From the NCBI RefSeq assembly GCF_002105755.1, contig NZ_CP020821.1, positions 3,162,001-3,226,000 on the forward strand: DNA of 64,000 bases. Reading direction: 5' to 3'. Both the position numbers and the translations under genes were made by a program. The notes beneath the pieces were generated by a model, which was given only the letters and a program-made list of their open reading frames with translations, made no database searches and was not told the origin of the DNA. Shown here piece after piece: positions 9,589-20,353 of the stretch (the stretch's first letter is position 1; every line of letters begins with the position of its first letter). Source of the stretch: Mycobacterium colombiense CECT 3035. Its GTDB lineage: Bacteria; Actinomycetota; Actinomycetes; Mycobacteriales; Mycobacteriaceae.

Positions 9589-11159
9589 GCGACCACGCCA
9601 CCGATGTCGACGCGTTAATCGTCGGAGGGGGCCACAACGGCCTCGTCGCGGCCGCCTACCTGGCCCGCGCGGGCCTGCGGGTGCGGCTGCTGGAGCGGCT
9701 GGACCACACCGGCGGCGCCGCCGTCTCGGCGCAGGCCTTCGACGGTGTCGGCGTTCGGGTATCGCGCTACTCGTATCTGGTCAGTCTGCTGCCCGCGCGC
9801 ATCGCCGAGGATCTGGGCGCCGGCGTGCGGCTGGCCCGGCGGCCGTTTTCGTCGTACACACCCGACCCCGCGACCGGCGGCCGCGCCGGGCTGCTGATCG
9901 GGGCGTCCGGTGACAGCTTCGCCGCCATCGGGGCGGCCGGGGACGCGCGGGGGTTCGCCGACTTCTACCAACGCTGCCGGCTGGTGACCGGGCCGCTGTG
10001 GCCGACGTTGCTCGAACCGCTGCGCACCCGCGAGGGCGCCCGCCGGCAGGTGACGGAGCGCGGCGATCGCCGTTCGGAGGCCGCGTGGCGGGCGATGACC
10101 GAGGATCCGATCGGACACGCGATCGCCGGCGCGGTGCGCAACGACGTGGTGCGCGGGGTGATGGCGACCGACGCACTGATCGGCACGTTCGCCCGCCTCG
10201 ATGACGCGTCGCTGGCGCAGAATGTCTGCTTCCTGTATCACGTGCTCGGCGGGGGCACCGGAGACTGGGACGTCCCGATCGGCGGCATGGGTGCGGTGAG
10301 CACGGCCCTCGCCGCGGCCGCCCTGCGCCATGGAGCCGAAATCACCACCGGTGCAGAGGTTTACGCCGTCGACCCCACGGGGGAGGTGCGTTATCGCAGC
10401 CGCGACGAAGACCACCTGATCCGGGCCCGGTTCGTCCTGGCCGGCGTCACACCGACGGTCCTGGCCGGCCTGCTCGGCGAAGAACCGGTACCGGCGGCCG
10501 CCGGTGCGCAGGTCAAGGTGAACATGGTGCTGGCGCGGCTGCCCCGGCTGCGCGACCACGCCGTCGCGCCCGAGCAGGCATTCGCCGGGACGTTCCACGT
10601 CAACGAGACCTGGACGCAACTGAATACGGCCCATTCGCAGGCCGCCGCCGGTCGACCACCGAATCCCCTGCCGTGCGAGGCCTATTGCCATTCGCTGACC
10701 GACCCCAGCATCCTGTCGGGCGCGCTGCGCGGCTCGGGCGCGCAGACGATGACGGTGTTCGGCCTGCACACGCCGCATTCCCTTTTCGCCGGCGCCGAAC
10801 CCGGGGCGCTGCGCGATCAGCTGACCCACGACGTGCTGGCGTCGATGAATTCCGTTCTGGCCGAACCGATTCAAGATCTGCTGTTGCCCGACGCCCAAGG
10901 CAGGCCGTGCCTCGAGACCACGACCACGCTGGATCTGGAGCGCACCCTGCGGATGAGCGGCGGCAACATCTTCCACGGCGGCCTGTCGTGGCCGTTCGCC
11001 GAGGACGACGAGCCGCTGGACACCCCGGCGCGGCAATGGGGCGTGGCCACCGCGCACGAACGAATCATGCTGTGCGGCTCCGGCGCCCGCCGCGGGGGGG
11101 CGGTGTCGGGCATCGGCGGGCACAACGCCGCGATGGCGGTGCTGGCCTCGCTCGATTAG
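9585..11159 (+). CDS. FAD-dependent oxidoreductase, phytoene-desaturase-like (Rv0897c-like)
   Basis: A roughly 524-residue flavoprotein of the amine oxidase / CrtI-like superfamily. The dinucleotide-binding motif VGGGHNGLVAAAYLARAG lies close to the N-terminus, and the C-terminal FAD-contact segment reads LCGSGARRGGAVSGIGGHNA. The reaction is unknown; relatives include carotenoid-type desaturases and isomerases. The start is doubtful. No ATG, GTG or TTG occurs in frame between an ATG at 9483, deep inside the previous gene, and the dinucleotide fold. The CTG at 9585, overlapping the upstream stop as CTGA, gives a length close to the homologue. Convergent with gltA2. Confidence 0.85.
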   Translation: MSDHATDVDALIVGGGHNGLVAAAYLARAGLRVRLLERLDHTGGAAVSAQAFDGVGVRVSRYSYLVSLLPARIAEDLGAGVRLARRPFSSYTPDPATGGRAGLLIGASGDSFAAIGAAGDARGFADFYQRCRLVTGPLWPTLLEPLRTREGARRQVTERGDRRSEAAWRAMTEDPIGHAIAGAVRNDVVRGVMATDALIGTFARLDDASLAQNVCFLYHVLGGGTGDWDVPIGGMGAVSTALAAAALRHGAEITTGAEVYAVDPTGEVRYRSRDEDHLIRARFVLAGVTPTVLAGLLGEEPVPAAAGAQVKVNMVLARLPRLRDHAVAPEQAFAGTFHVNETWTQLNTAHSQAAAGRPPNPLPCEAYCHSLTDPSILSGALRGSGAQTMTVFGLHTPHSLFAGAEPGALRDQLTHDVLASMNSVLAEPIQDLLLPDAQGRPCLETTTTLDLERTLRMSGGNIFHGGLSWPFAEDDEPLDTPARQWGVATAHERIMLCGSGARRGGAVSGIGGHNAAMAVLASLD

Positions 11160-11180
11160 CGGATGTTATTGCCGCGCGGG

Positions 11181-12479
<1,299 letters not shown>

Positions 12480-12637
12480 GAGAACCCCTTTGCGCTCTGG
12501 CTGATATGGCTGCTGACTTGGTGCTTACTGCAAAAGGTAGTCGTTATGAGGATGAGGCGCCTGCCCGGGGTCGAGTCCGCTGGTCACGCCAGCAATCGAT
12601 CCCGTCGCGGCGCCGCGCGGCGTGCATGATCAGCGGG

Positions 12638-13300
12638 TTAGGGCTGCAGGCGCTCCACGCGATCTCCGGTAATGCGGATGCGGTTGTGCAATCGATTCTC
12701 CCGGCCCTGCCAGAACTCCACCAGTTCCGGGGCGATGAGATAGCCGCCCCAGCCCGGCGGGACCGGAACCTGGTCGCGGTCGGCGAAGCGTGCGGTCACC
12801 TCCCGCAACTGGTCGAGCAGGGCCGCTCGTGACGCGATCGGTTGCGACTGATGCGACGCCCAGGCGCCCAGCTGCGACCCGCGCGGCCGCTTGGACCAGT
12901 AGTCCTCGGTGGCCTGCGCCGTGACCTTGCTCACCGGTCCGCGGATGTGAACCTGACGGCCGAGCTGATACCAGGGAAACGTCGCCGAGGCGTAGGCCGT
13001 CGCTGCGAGATCGTCACCCTTGGCGGAGTCATAGTTGGTGAAAAAGGTGATCCCGGTCTCGTCCACGCTCTTGCACAGCACCGACCGGCTGGCGGGTTTG
13101 CCGTCCGGGGTTACGGTGGCCAGCACCATCGCGTTGGGTTCGGCCACGCCCGAGCGCTCGGCGTCGTCAATCCATTTGCGCAACAACGATACCCAGCCGT
13201 CGCTCAGCCAATCGGCGTCGAGATCTGGACTGCCGTCTTTTTCCACCGACCCGTACTCCACACGCATTCTTTGCAGGTGCTCGTCTTCTGGTCCTGCCAT
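12638..13300 (-). CDS. pdxH: Pyridoxine/pyridoxamine 5'-phosphate oxidase PdxH
   Basis: A 220-residue FMN enzyme oxidising pyridoxine or pyridoxamine phosphate to PLP. Family signatures: [34 protein letters not shown] FMN-binding strands (about 60-92), HIRGPVSKV, the [17 protein letters not shown] loop (here [15 protein letters not shown]) and the C-terminal [13 protein letters not shown] that contacts FMN and substrate. It is transcribed divergently from citA with 72 bp between. A -10 box TAGCGT (13313-13308) is 7 bases before the ATG, suggesting a leaderless message. M. tuberculosis carries its annotated pdxH elsewhere, so the place is a synteny difference. Confidence 0.93.
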   Translation of the reverse strand: MAGPEDEHLQRMRVEYGSVEKDGSPDLDADWLSDGWVSLLRKWIDDAERSGVAEPNAMVLATVTPDGKPASRSVLCKSVDETGITFFTNYDSAKGDDLAATAYASATFPWYQLGRQVHIRGPVSKVTAQATEDYWSKRPRGSQLGAWASHQSQPIASRAALLDQLREVTARFADRDQVPVPPGWGGYLIAPELVEFWQGRENRLHNRIRITGDRVERLQP

Positions 13301-13307
13301 CGCGTCA

Positions 13308-13340
13308 ACGCTACCGGCGCTTGCTACCGGCCGGTAGCGT
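13308..13340. promoter_or_regulatory. Inverted repeat covering the divergent pdxH/citA promoters
   Basis: ACGCTACCGGC (13308-13318) and GCCGGTAGCGT (13330-13340) are perfect inverted copies. Nested inside is a 16-bp perfect palindrome GCTACCGGCCGGTAGC (13323-13338). The left arm contains the pdxH -10 box on the minus strand; the right arm contains the same hexamer on the plus strand. Either a regulator operator or a symmetrical pair of promoters. Confidence 0.5.
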
Positions 13341-13372
13341 CGGCCCGATCAGGGGGTGCGAGAATTTTCGGT

Positions 13373-14494
13373 ATGACTGTGGTCCCCGAAGACTTTGTCC
13401 CCGGCCTCGAAGGCGTGGTCGCCTTCACCACCGAAATTGCCGAACCGGATAAAGACGGCGGTGCGCTGCGCTATCGCGGCGTCGACATCGAAGACCTGGT
13501 GAACCAGCAGGTCACCTTCGGTGACGTGTGGGCGCTGCTGGTCGACGGCAAGTTCGGCCGCGGGCTGCCGCCCGCCGAGCCGTTCCCGCTGCCCATCCAC
13601 ACCGGCGACGTCCGCGTCGACGTGCAGGCGGGCCTGGCGATGCTGGCCCCGATCTGGGGGTACAAGCCGCTGCTGGACACCGAGGACAGCGTGGCCCGCG
13701 ACCAGCTGGCCCGGGCCTCGGTGATGGCGCTGTCCTACGTCGCGCAGTCCGCGCGCGGCATCTACCAGCCCGCCGTCCCGCAGCGGGTCATCGACGAATG
13801 CGAAACCGTCACCGCCCGTTTCATGACGCGCTGGCAGGGCGAGCCGGACCCGCGCCACGTCGAAGCGATTGACGCCTACTGGGTCTCGGCCGCCGAGCAC
13901 GGGATGAACGCCTCGACGTTCACCGCCCGGGTGATCGCCTCGACCGGCGCCGACGTGGCGGCGTCCTTGTCCGGCGCTATCGGGGCGATGAGCGGCCCGC
14001 TGCACGGCGGGGCGCCGGCGCGGGTGCTGCCGATGATCGAAGAGGTCGAGCGCACCGGCGACGCACGCGCCCTGGTGAAGAAGATTCTGGACAGCGGCGA
14101 CAAGCTGATGGGCTTCGGCCACCGGGTCTACCGCGCGGAGGACCCACGGGCCCGAGTACTGCGCGCCACCGCGGAACGGCTCAAGGCGCCGCGCCACGAG
14201 GTCGCCGTCGCGCTGGAGCAGGCGGCCCTGGCCGAGCTGCGCGAGCGCCGTCCGGATCGGGCGATCGAGACCAACGTGGAGTTCTGGGCCGCGGTGATGC
14301 TGGACTTCGCCCGGGTACCGGCCAACATGATGCCGGCGATGTTCACCTGCGGTCGGACCGCGGGATGGTGCGCGCACATCCTCGAGCAGAAGCGGCTGGG
14401 CAAGCTGGTCCGGCCGTCGGCCATCTACGTGGGCCCCGCCCCGCGCAGCCCGGAATCCGTCGAGGGCTGGGACCGCAGCCTCACCAACGCCTGA
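13373..14494 (+). CDS. citA: Second citrate synthase CitA
   Basis: A 373-residue citrate synthase-family protein, the same length as M. tuberculosis CitA. The two catalytic histidines are present (GPLHGGAPAR and [15 protein letters not shown]). The third catalytic position, Asp in most citrate synthases (NVDFY), is Glu here: TNVEFWAAV. It could be a citrate or methylcitrate synthase-like enzyme with altered properties. The open frame extends far upstream, but the ATG at 13373 fits the homologue, and a GAGAAT box (13360-13365) 7 bases before it could serve as -10 of a leaderless message. Divergent from pdxH. Confidence 0.93.
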   Translation: MTVVPEDFVPGLEGVVAFTTEIAEPDKDGGALRYRGVDIEDLVNQQVTFGDVWALLVDGKFGRGLPPAEPFPLPIHTGDVRVDVQAGLAMLAPIWGYKPLLDTEDSVARDQLARASVMALSYVAQSARGIYQPAVPQRVIDECETVTARFMTRWQGEPDPRHVEAIDAYWVSAAEHGMNASTFTARVIASTGADVAASLSGAIGAMSGPLHGGAPARVLPMIEEVERTGDARALVKKILDSGDKLMGFGHRVYRAEDPRARVLRATAERLKAPRHEVAVALEQAALAELRERRPDRAIETNVEFWAAVMLDFARVPANMMPAMFTCGRTAGWCAHILEQKRLGKLVRPSAIYVGPAPRSPESVEGWDRSLTNA

Positions 14495-14577
14495 GCCCAC
14501 CCGGCTGTCGGTGCCCGGCGATCTAATGGTTGCCGTCGCGATGAGTTTTCGTCGCCGACGCAGTCATAAGTCGTGAA

Positions 14578-14598
14578 CCCGCCCGTCATGGGCGGGTC
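14578..14598 (+). terminator. GC-rich hairpin between citA and the VOC gene
   Basis: ACCCGCCC (14578-14585) and GGGCGGGT (14591-14598) form an 8-bp perfect stem with a 5-base loop, 84 bp after the citA stop and 27 bp before the next start. There is no T tract. It could end citA transcription or act in the leader of the next gene. Confidence 0.45.
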
Positions 14599-14625
14599 AG
14601 GGAACCGATAGCAAGGAGAACCAGC

Positions 14626-15084
14626 ATGGCGATCAACATCGAACCGGCACTGTCCCCGCACCTGGTGGTCGACGACGCAGCCGCGGCAATCGACTTCTAC
14701 GTCAAGGCTTTTGGGGCAGAGGAAATCGGGCGTGTGCCGCGTCCGGACGGCAAACTGGTGCACGCGGCGGTGCGCATCAACGGCTTCACGGTGATGCTCA
14801 ACGACGACTTCCCGGAGGTGTGTGGCGGCAAGTCGATGACGCCGACGTCGCTGGGCGGCACCCCCGTCATGATCCACCTGACGGTCACCGACGTCGACGC
14901 GAGCTTCCAGCGGGCGCTGGACGCCGGCGCCACCGTGGTGACGCCGTTGGACGACCAGTTCTGGGGCGACCGCTACGGCATGGTCGCCGATCCGTTCGGT
15001 CACCACTGGTCGATGGGACAGCCGGTCCGCGAGGTCAGCATGGAGGAGATCTCGGCGGCGATGGCCGGCCAGGGAGCGGGCTAG
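14626..15084 (+). CDS. VOC superfamily protein, PhnB/glyoxalase-like (Rv0887c-like)
   Basis: A 152-residue vicinal-oxygen-chelate fold protein of the PhnB-like branch: paired beta-alpha-beta-beta-beta units starting SPHLVVDDAAAAIDFYVKAFG and VMIHLTVTDVDASFQRALDAG, and the C-terminal DPFGHHWSMGQ. Members bind metals and act on small lactones, aldehydes or antibiotics; the substrate cannot be deduced. A good ribosome site (AAGGAGA) precedes the ATG. Its stop overlaps the convergent fprB stop by 4 bp. Confidence 0.9.
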   Translation: MAINIEPALSPHLVVDDAAAAIDFYVKAFGAEEIGRVPRPDGKLVHAAVRINGFTVMLNDDFPEVCGGKSMTPTSLGGTPVMIHLTVTDVDASFQRALDAGATVVTPLDDQFWGDRYGMVADPFGHHWSMGQPVREVSMEEISAAMAGQGAG

Positions 15085-16769
15085 CCGAGGAGGCGATCCA
15101 GCAGCCGGCGTCGCTGCGGCGGCGCCGGCTGCGCGGTGGCCGCGGCGGCGAGCATGGCGGACACGTCAGTGAACTTGTTGCGGGGCCGGCCGTCGTCGCT
15201 GCCCCGGGCGATTTCGGCGGCGTCGATGGCGCGCCATCCGGCCGCGTCGATCGCGTCGGGCTGACGGTCGTGCACCAGCCGGGCCAGCGCGTCGGGTTTG
15301 GCGACGGGATCGGTCAGCCGGCCGGCGTTGAAATCGGCGACCAGGGCCTGCACGGTCTGCAACGAGCAGGACTTGTTGGTGCCGATGAAGCCGCTGGGCC
15401 CCCGCTTGATCCAGCCCGCGACGTATGCGCCGGGCACCGGCTGTCCTGAGGCGGGGTCGACGACGCGGCCGCCGTCGTTCGGCACGACGGCCGACGATTC
15501 GTCATACGGAAGATCACGAATCGGCTTGCCGCGGTAGCCAATCGACGTCAGCACCAATCCCGTTTCCAGCAGCCGCGTCTCGGCGGTGCCGGTGACCGAG
15601 AACTCGATGCCTGCGGCCCGACCGTCCCCCAGCACCCGGGTCGGGGTCAGCCGGTACGCCAGCCTGATCCTGGGGCGGTCCGACGGCGCCGAATCGTCGC
15701 CGAGCGTGCTCAAGACTTCCAGCTTGCGCTTGGTCAGGGGGTCCGACGCGGTCGCGAGATCGGCCGCCACCAGTTGATGGTCGGCCGCGCTGAGCACCAC
15801 CTCGGAACTGCCGGTCAGCCCGATCAGCTCGGGCAACGTGAACGCCGACTGGGCGGGGCCACGCCGGGCGGCGATCACCACCTCGCGCACCGCCGATCCC
15901 CGGAAGGCCGCCAGCGCGTGGTCGGCGATGTCCGTGCGGGCCAGGTCGTCGGGATCCGACGTGAGCAACCGGGCCACATCGAGGGCGACGTTGCCGTTGC
16001 CGACGATCACCACCCGCTCGTGGCTGAGATCGACTGGCAGATCGGCGAAGTCGGGATGCCCATTGATCCACGCGACCAACTCGGTTGCCGTTCCGGTCCC
16101 CGGCAGGCCCATGCCCTCGATGTCGAGCCGGCGGTCATCGGGTGCGCCCACCGCGTACAGCACCGCGTGGTGATGAGCGAGCAGGTCCGCGTGGCTCAGC
16201 CGCTTGCCGACCTCGACGTTGAGGTAGAACCGGAACCGGCGATCACTGGCGACCCGGTCGAACAGCCGGGTGACCCGCTTGGTGTTCTGGTGATCCGGTG
16301 CCACCCCGGCCCGCACCAAACCGTAAGGCGTGGGCAGCTTTTCGAAGACGTTGACTCGCACGTCCCGCTGGGTCAGCAGTTCGTCGGCGGCATACATCGC
16401 CGCCGGCCCGGATCCGACGATGGCCACCGTCAGCGGCGTGCGGCGGGCGTGCACCTCGGCCGCCGGGAGCACCGCCGCCAGCTTCGAGGTGGGCGGCAGC
16501 TTCTCGCCCTTCGGCCGCTCCGGGTAGAAGGAGGCGTTGATCTCGATGAAGGGCAGCTGCTTGGAGTCCAGCCGGGTGTCGGGTGCGATCGCGCCGACGG
16601 GGCACGCGCTCACGCAGGCCCCGCAGTCCACGCACGCCGCCGGATCGATGTAGAGCATCTCCGACGTGGCGAAGCCCGGCTCATCCGGTGTCGGGTGAAT
16701 GCAATTCACCGGGCATGCGAAGACACAGGACCCGTCGTTACAGCACGACTGGGTAATAACGTGCGGCAT
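15081..16769 (-). CDS. fprB: Ferredoxin/ferredoxin-NADP reductase FprB
   Basis: A 562-residue fusion. Residues 1-70 are a bacterial ferredoxin with clustered cysteines (C9, C10, C15, C19, C23, then C46, C49, C52, C56), fitting two Fe-S clusters. From about residue 105 comes an adrenodoxin-reductase-type FAD/NADP domain: VAIVGSGPAAMYAADEL for FAD, IVGNGNVALDVARLL for NADP, and the C-terminal GWIKRGPSGFIGTNK. It moves electrons from NADPH to ferredoxin-type acceptors in the cytoplasm. It follows the di-iron oxygenase gene by 18 bp on the same strand, so it may serve as that enzyme's reductase. Confidence 0.94.
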   Translation of the reverse strand: MPHVITQSCCNDGSCVFACPVNCIHPTPDEPGFATSEMLYIDPAACVDCGACVSACPVGAIAPDTRLDSKQLPFIEINASFYPERPKGEKLPPTSKLAAVLPAAEVHARRTPLTVAIVGSGPAAMYAADELLTQRDVRVNVFEKLPTPYGLVRAGVAPDHQNTKRVTRLFDRVASDRRFRFYLNVEVGKRLSHADLLAHHHAVLYAVGAPDDRRLDIEGMGLPGTGTATELVAWINGHPDFADLPVDLSHERVVIVGNGNVALDVARLLTSDPDDLARTDIADHALAAFRGSAVREVVIAARRGPAQSAFTLPELIGLTGSSEVVLSAADHQLVAADLATASDPLTKRKLEVLSTLGDDSAPSDRPRIRLAYRLTPTRVLGDGRAAGIEFSVTGTAETRLLETGLVLTSIGYRGKPIRDLPYDESSAVVPNDGGRVVDPASGQPVPGAYVAGWIKRGPSGFIGTNKSCSLQTVQALVADFNAGRLTDPVAKPDALARLVHDRQPDAIDAAGWRAIDAAEIARGSDDGRPRNKFTDVSAMLAAAATAQPAPPQRRRLLDRLLG

Positions 16770-16787
16770 ACAGGAACTCGCAGTTGG

Positions 16788-17813
16788 TTAGGCGGCCGGG
16801 ACCGCGGCCAGGTGCTCGCGCTGCGGCTCGCTGCGGTACCGCGACGGCTTGCCGTTGATCTTGCACAGCCGCCACATCAACCGCGCCGAGCGCGTCTCCA
16901 TCAGGCCGGTGTCGTAGGCCAGCATCCGCACGTCACCGAACATGTCGCTCAACCACTTTCGCGACTCCGGCGACCGGAAGAACAGTTCCTTCTTGACGTC
17001 ACGCGGAATATCGAACTCGCGCCAGAACGCCTTGGGCGGCACCACGATCGCGCGACACAGCGCCTTCATGGTCAGCGGCAGATACAGCGCGGTCCAGAAC
17101 CGCTGCCTCTTGGTCAGTTCCGGCACCCGCTTGCGCAGGAACTCGTGCGCGAACGAGATGTGGCGGGCTTCCTCGGCCACGTGGATCGCCATCACCCGCT
17201 CCATGATGGGGTGCAGCGACTTGCCTTCGCGCAGAACATTTTTCTGCGTGTGGTCGATGGGCTCCTCGCCGGCGAGCACGCCGATGAAGAATGCCACAGG
17301 CAGCGGGCCGGCCACCAGCGGAACCAGCGGCGAGAGCCACTTGAGCATCCGTGGCATACCCGGCACGTCGGCACCGATGCGGTTGACCATCTCCTGGAAC
17401 ATCATGGTGTGGTTGCACTCTTCGACCGACTCGTGCAGGCAGTACCGGTACTCCGGCGAGCCGTTGGGCACCCAGAACGTGTAGTTCATCAGGCCCCGGA
17501 TCAGGATGGATTCGAAGTGCAGACCCACCTTGGCCACGTTGGCCTGGCGCCACATCCCGATCTTGATCTTGCGCTCGTCCGACTGCGCCAGGTACCAGGG
17601 ATGGCGGCCCAGCGGGTCGGTCGCCGGCAGAATCCACCGCGGATCGTTTTCCGTGACGGCGAATTCCGGTGAATCCCAATCGATATCGGTGTACGGATTG
17701 AAGTTGCGCCGCACCGACCCCTCGGACAGTGTGGCAAGCATGTTGACGTATTCGGCGTCGTCGCGCACTTCCATGTTGCTGCGCCAACGCCGGACTAATC
17801 GCGTCCTAGCCAT
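16788..17813 (-). CDS. Di-iron oxygenase, AurF-like (Rv0885-like)
   Basis: A 341-residue helical protein resembling the AurF/p-aminobenzoate N-oxygenase family of ferritin-fold di-iron enzymes. Two ExxH iron motifs are visible, in EECNHTMMFQEM and HVAEEARHISFAHEFL. A hydrophobic segment lies between them (LVPLVAGPLPVAFFIGVL). The substrate is unknown. The ATG at 17813 is preceded by GAGGAGG at 7 bases. Directly followed by fprB, a ferredoxin/reductase fusion, which suggests the pair works as oxygenase plus electron donor. Divergent from serC, with a 246-bp gap. Confidence 0.85.
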   Translation of the reverse strand: MARTRLVRRWRSNMEVRDDAEYVNMLATLSEGSVRRNFNPYTDIDWDSPEFAVTENDPRWILPATDPLGRHPWYLAQSDERKIKIGMWRQANVAKVGLHFESILIRGLMNYTFWVPNGSPEYRYCLHESVEECNHTMMFQEMVNRIGADVPGMPRMLKWLSPLVPLVAGPLPVAFFIGVLAGEEPIDHTQKNVLREGKSLHPIMERVMAIHVAEEARHISFAHEFLRKRVPELTKRQRFWTALYLPLTMKALCRAIVVPPKAFWREFDIPRDVKKELFFRSPESRKWLSDMFGDVRMLAYDTGLMETRSARLMWRLCKINGKPSRYRSEPQREHLAAVPAA

Positions 17814-19178
<1,365 letters not shown>

Positions 19179-19241
19179 CTCACCGGCAATCGGCGCGCAA
19201 CCGCACAGCGTGTCAGCACAGGTGATGGGCGGTTGCTGGAC

Positions 19242-19247
19242 TAAAGT
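19242..19247 (+). promoter_or_regulatory. -10 box TAAAGT upstream of sepH
   Basis: TAAAGT ends 6 bases before a GTG at 19254 and 53 bases before the sepH ATG. The spacing places the transcription start on the GTG itself, so the sepH message would begin with a leaderless short ORF. Confidence 0.5.
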
Positions 19248-19253
19248 GCGCAC

Positions 19254-19298
19254 GTGACGGGTCCGTCGCTGACCTGCACGGAGCCTGCGAGGAGATAA
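19254..19298 (+). CDS. Leaderless 14-codon upstream ORF of sepH
   Basis: GTG at the predicted transcript start opens a 14-codon frame encoding MTGPSLTCTEPARR, closed by TAA at 19296-19298, 2 bases before the sepH ATG. The sepH ribosome site (AGGAGA) is made of its last two Arg codons. Ribosomes finishing the short ORF would sit on the sepH start, so translation could be coupled. Such leaderless short ORFs are common in mycobacteria. Whether the peptide itself matters is unknown. Confidence 0.45.
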   Translation: MTGPSLTCTEPARR

Positions 19299-19300
19299 CC

Positions 19301-20074
19301 ATGCGGGAACTCAAAGTGGTTGGGCTGGATGCCGACAGCAAATATGTCATCTGCGAGGGTGACGACCCCGCGGAGCAGTTCAAGTTAGCGGCCGACGACC
19401 GGCTGCGAGCCCTGCTGCGCGACGCAGCCCTGTCCTCTGAGCAACCGCAGCTCGAGATTGAAGTCACCAACATGCTGAGCCCCAAAGAAATTCAGGCCAA
19501 GATCCGCGCGGGCGCCTCCGTCGAGCAGGTCGCCGCGGCGTCAGGCTCGGAGGTGTCGCGGGTCCGCCGCTTCGCCCACCCCGTGCTGTTGGAACGGTTC
19601 CGCGCCGCCGAACTGGCAACCGCCGCCCACCCGATGCTGCCCGACGGCCCCGCCGTGCTGACGCTGCTGGAGACGGTCAGCGCCGCGCTGGTGACCCGGG
19701 GCCTCAGCCACGACAAACTCAGCTGGGATGCCTGGCGCAACGAAGACAACCGCTGGACGGTGCAGCTCGCGTGGAAGGTCGGCCGCTCCGACAACCTCGC
19801 GCACTTCTGCTTCTCCCCCGGTGCCCACGGCGGAACCGTGACCGCCATCGACGACGCCGCCAGCGCGCTGATCGACCCCAACTTCGAACGTCCGCTGCGC
19901 CCGGTGGCGCGGGTGGCCCACGTCGACTTCGAAGAGCCCGCGAAGCCGCCCGTCACCGAACCCGAGGCGGTCGCGGAGCCCGACGAAAAGCCCGTGCACA
20001 CCCGCCGCGGCAAGCCGGTTATCCCGGCGTGGGAAGACGTGTTGCTCGGCGTGCGCTCGGGCGGCCAGCGCTAA
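19301..20074 (+). CDS. sepH: Septation protein SepH (DUF3071; Rv0883c-like)
   Basis: A 257-residue protein of the actinobacterial SepH family, which binds FtsZ and promotes Z-ring assembly. The conserved N-terminal DUF3071 domain covers about residues 1-170 (MRELKVVGLDADSKYVIC ...). A helix-turn-helix-like segment KEIQAKIRAGASVEQVAAASG...RVRRFAHPVLLERFRA is at about 60-105. The C-terminus is an acidic, Pro-rich flexible tail ending in a basic patch (TRRGKPVIPAWEDVLLG). Ends 4 bp into the convergent small membrane gene. Confidence 0.9.
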   Translation: MRELKVVGLDADSKYVICEGDDPAEQFKLAADDRLRALLRDAALSSEQPQLEIEVTNMLSPKEIQAKIRAGASVEQVAAASGSEVSRVRRFAHPVLLERFRAAELATAAHPMLPDGPAVLTLLETVSAALVTRGLSHDKLSWDAWRNEDNRWTVQLAWKVGRSDNLAHFCFSPGAHGGTVTAIDDAASALIDPNFERPLRPVARVAHVDFEEPAKPPVTEPEAVAEPDEKPVHTRRGKPVIPAWEDVLLGVRSGGQR

Positions 20075-20343
20075 GCGCGGGCGGCCAGGGCCAGCAGCAC
20101 AATCCACGCCCCCGCGACGCCCACCGCGGCGCCGAGCACGAACCAGCGCAGCACCGGGGTGCGGCGCCACCCCCACAGAGTCGGTGCCAGTCCCCCGGCG
20201 GCCACCACGTTGAGCCCCACTGCCAGCAGCGCGTGCACCCGAACCAGCCCCAGGCTGAGCACCACGATCGCGGCGGCCGTGACCACCGCGACGAATGCAG
20301 TCACCGTCAAACCCGTTGCCCAAGGGACGGATTCGTCTCTCAT
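20071..20343 (-). CDS. Small membrane protein (Rv0882-like)
   Basis: A 90-residue protein with three hydrophobic segments (about 9-30, 33-50 and 65-85), likely three membrane helices; function unknown. It begins at an ATG 10 bp after the stop of the RNA methyltransferase gene. An in-frame ATG at 20370 with a better ribosome site (GAGAGG) would add nine residues and overlap that gene. Third gene of the marR / methyltransferase / membrane protein operon. Confidence 0.8.
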   Translation of the reverse strand: MRDESVPWATGLTVTAFVAVVTAAAIVVLSLGLVRVHALLAVGLNVVAAGGLAPTLWGWRRTPVLRWFVLGAAVGVAGAWIVLLALAARA

Positions 20344-20353
20344 CAGCCGCAGC

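Noticed and set aside
15774..17672. Long plus-strand open frame of 632 codons opposite fprB and the di-iron oxygenase
   Set aside because: Same shadow effect; no domain is recognisable, while both minus-strand genes show full motif sets.
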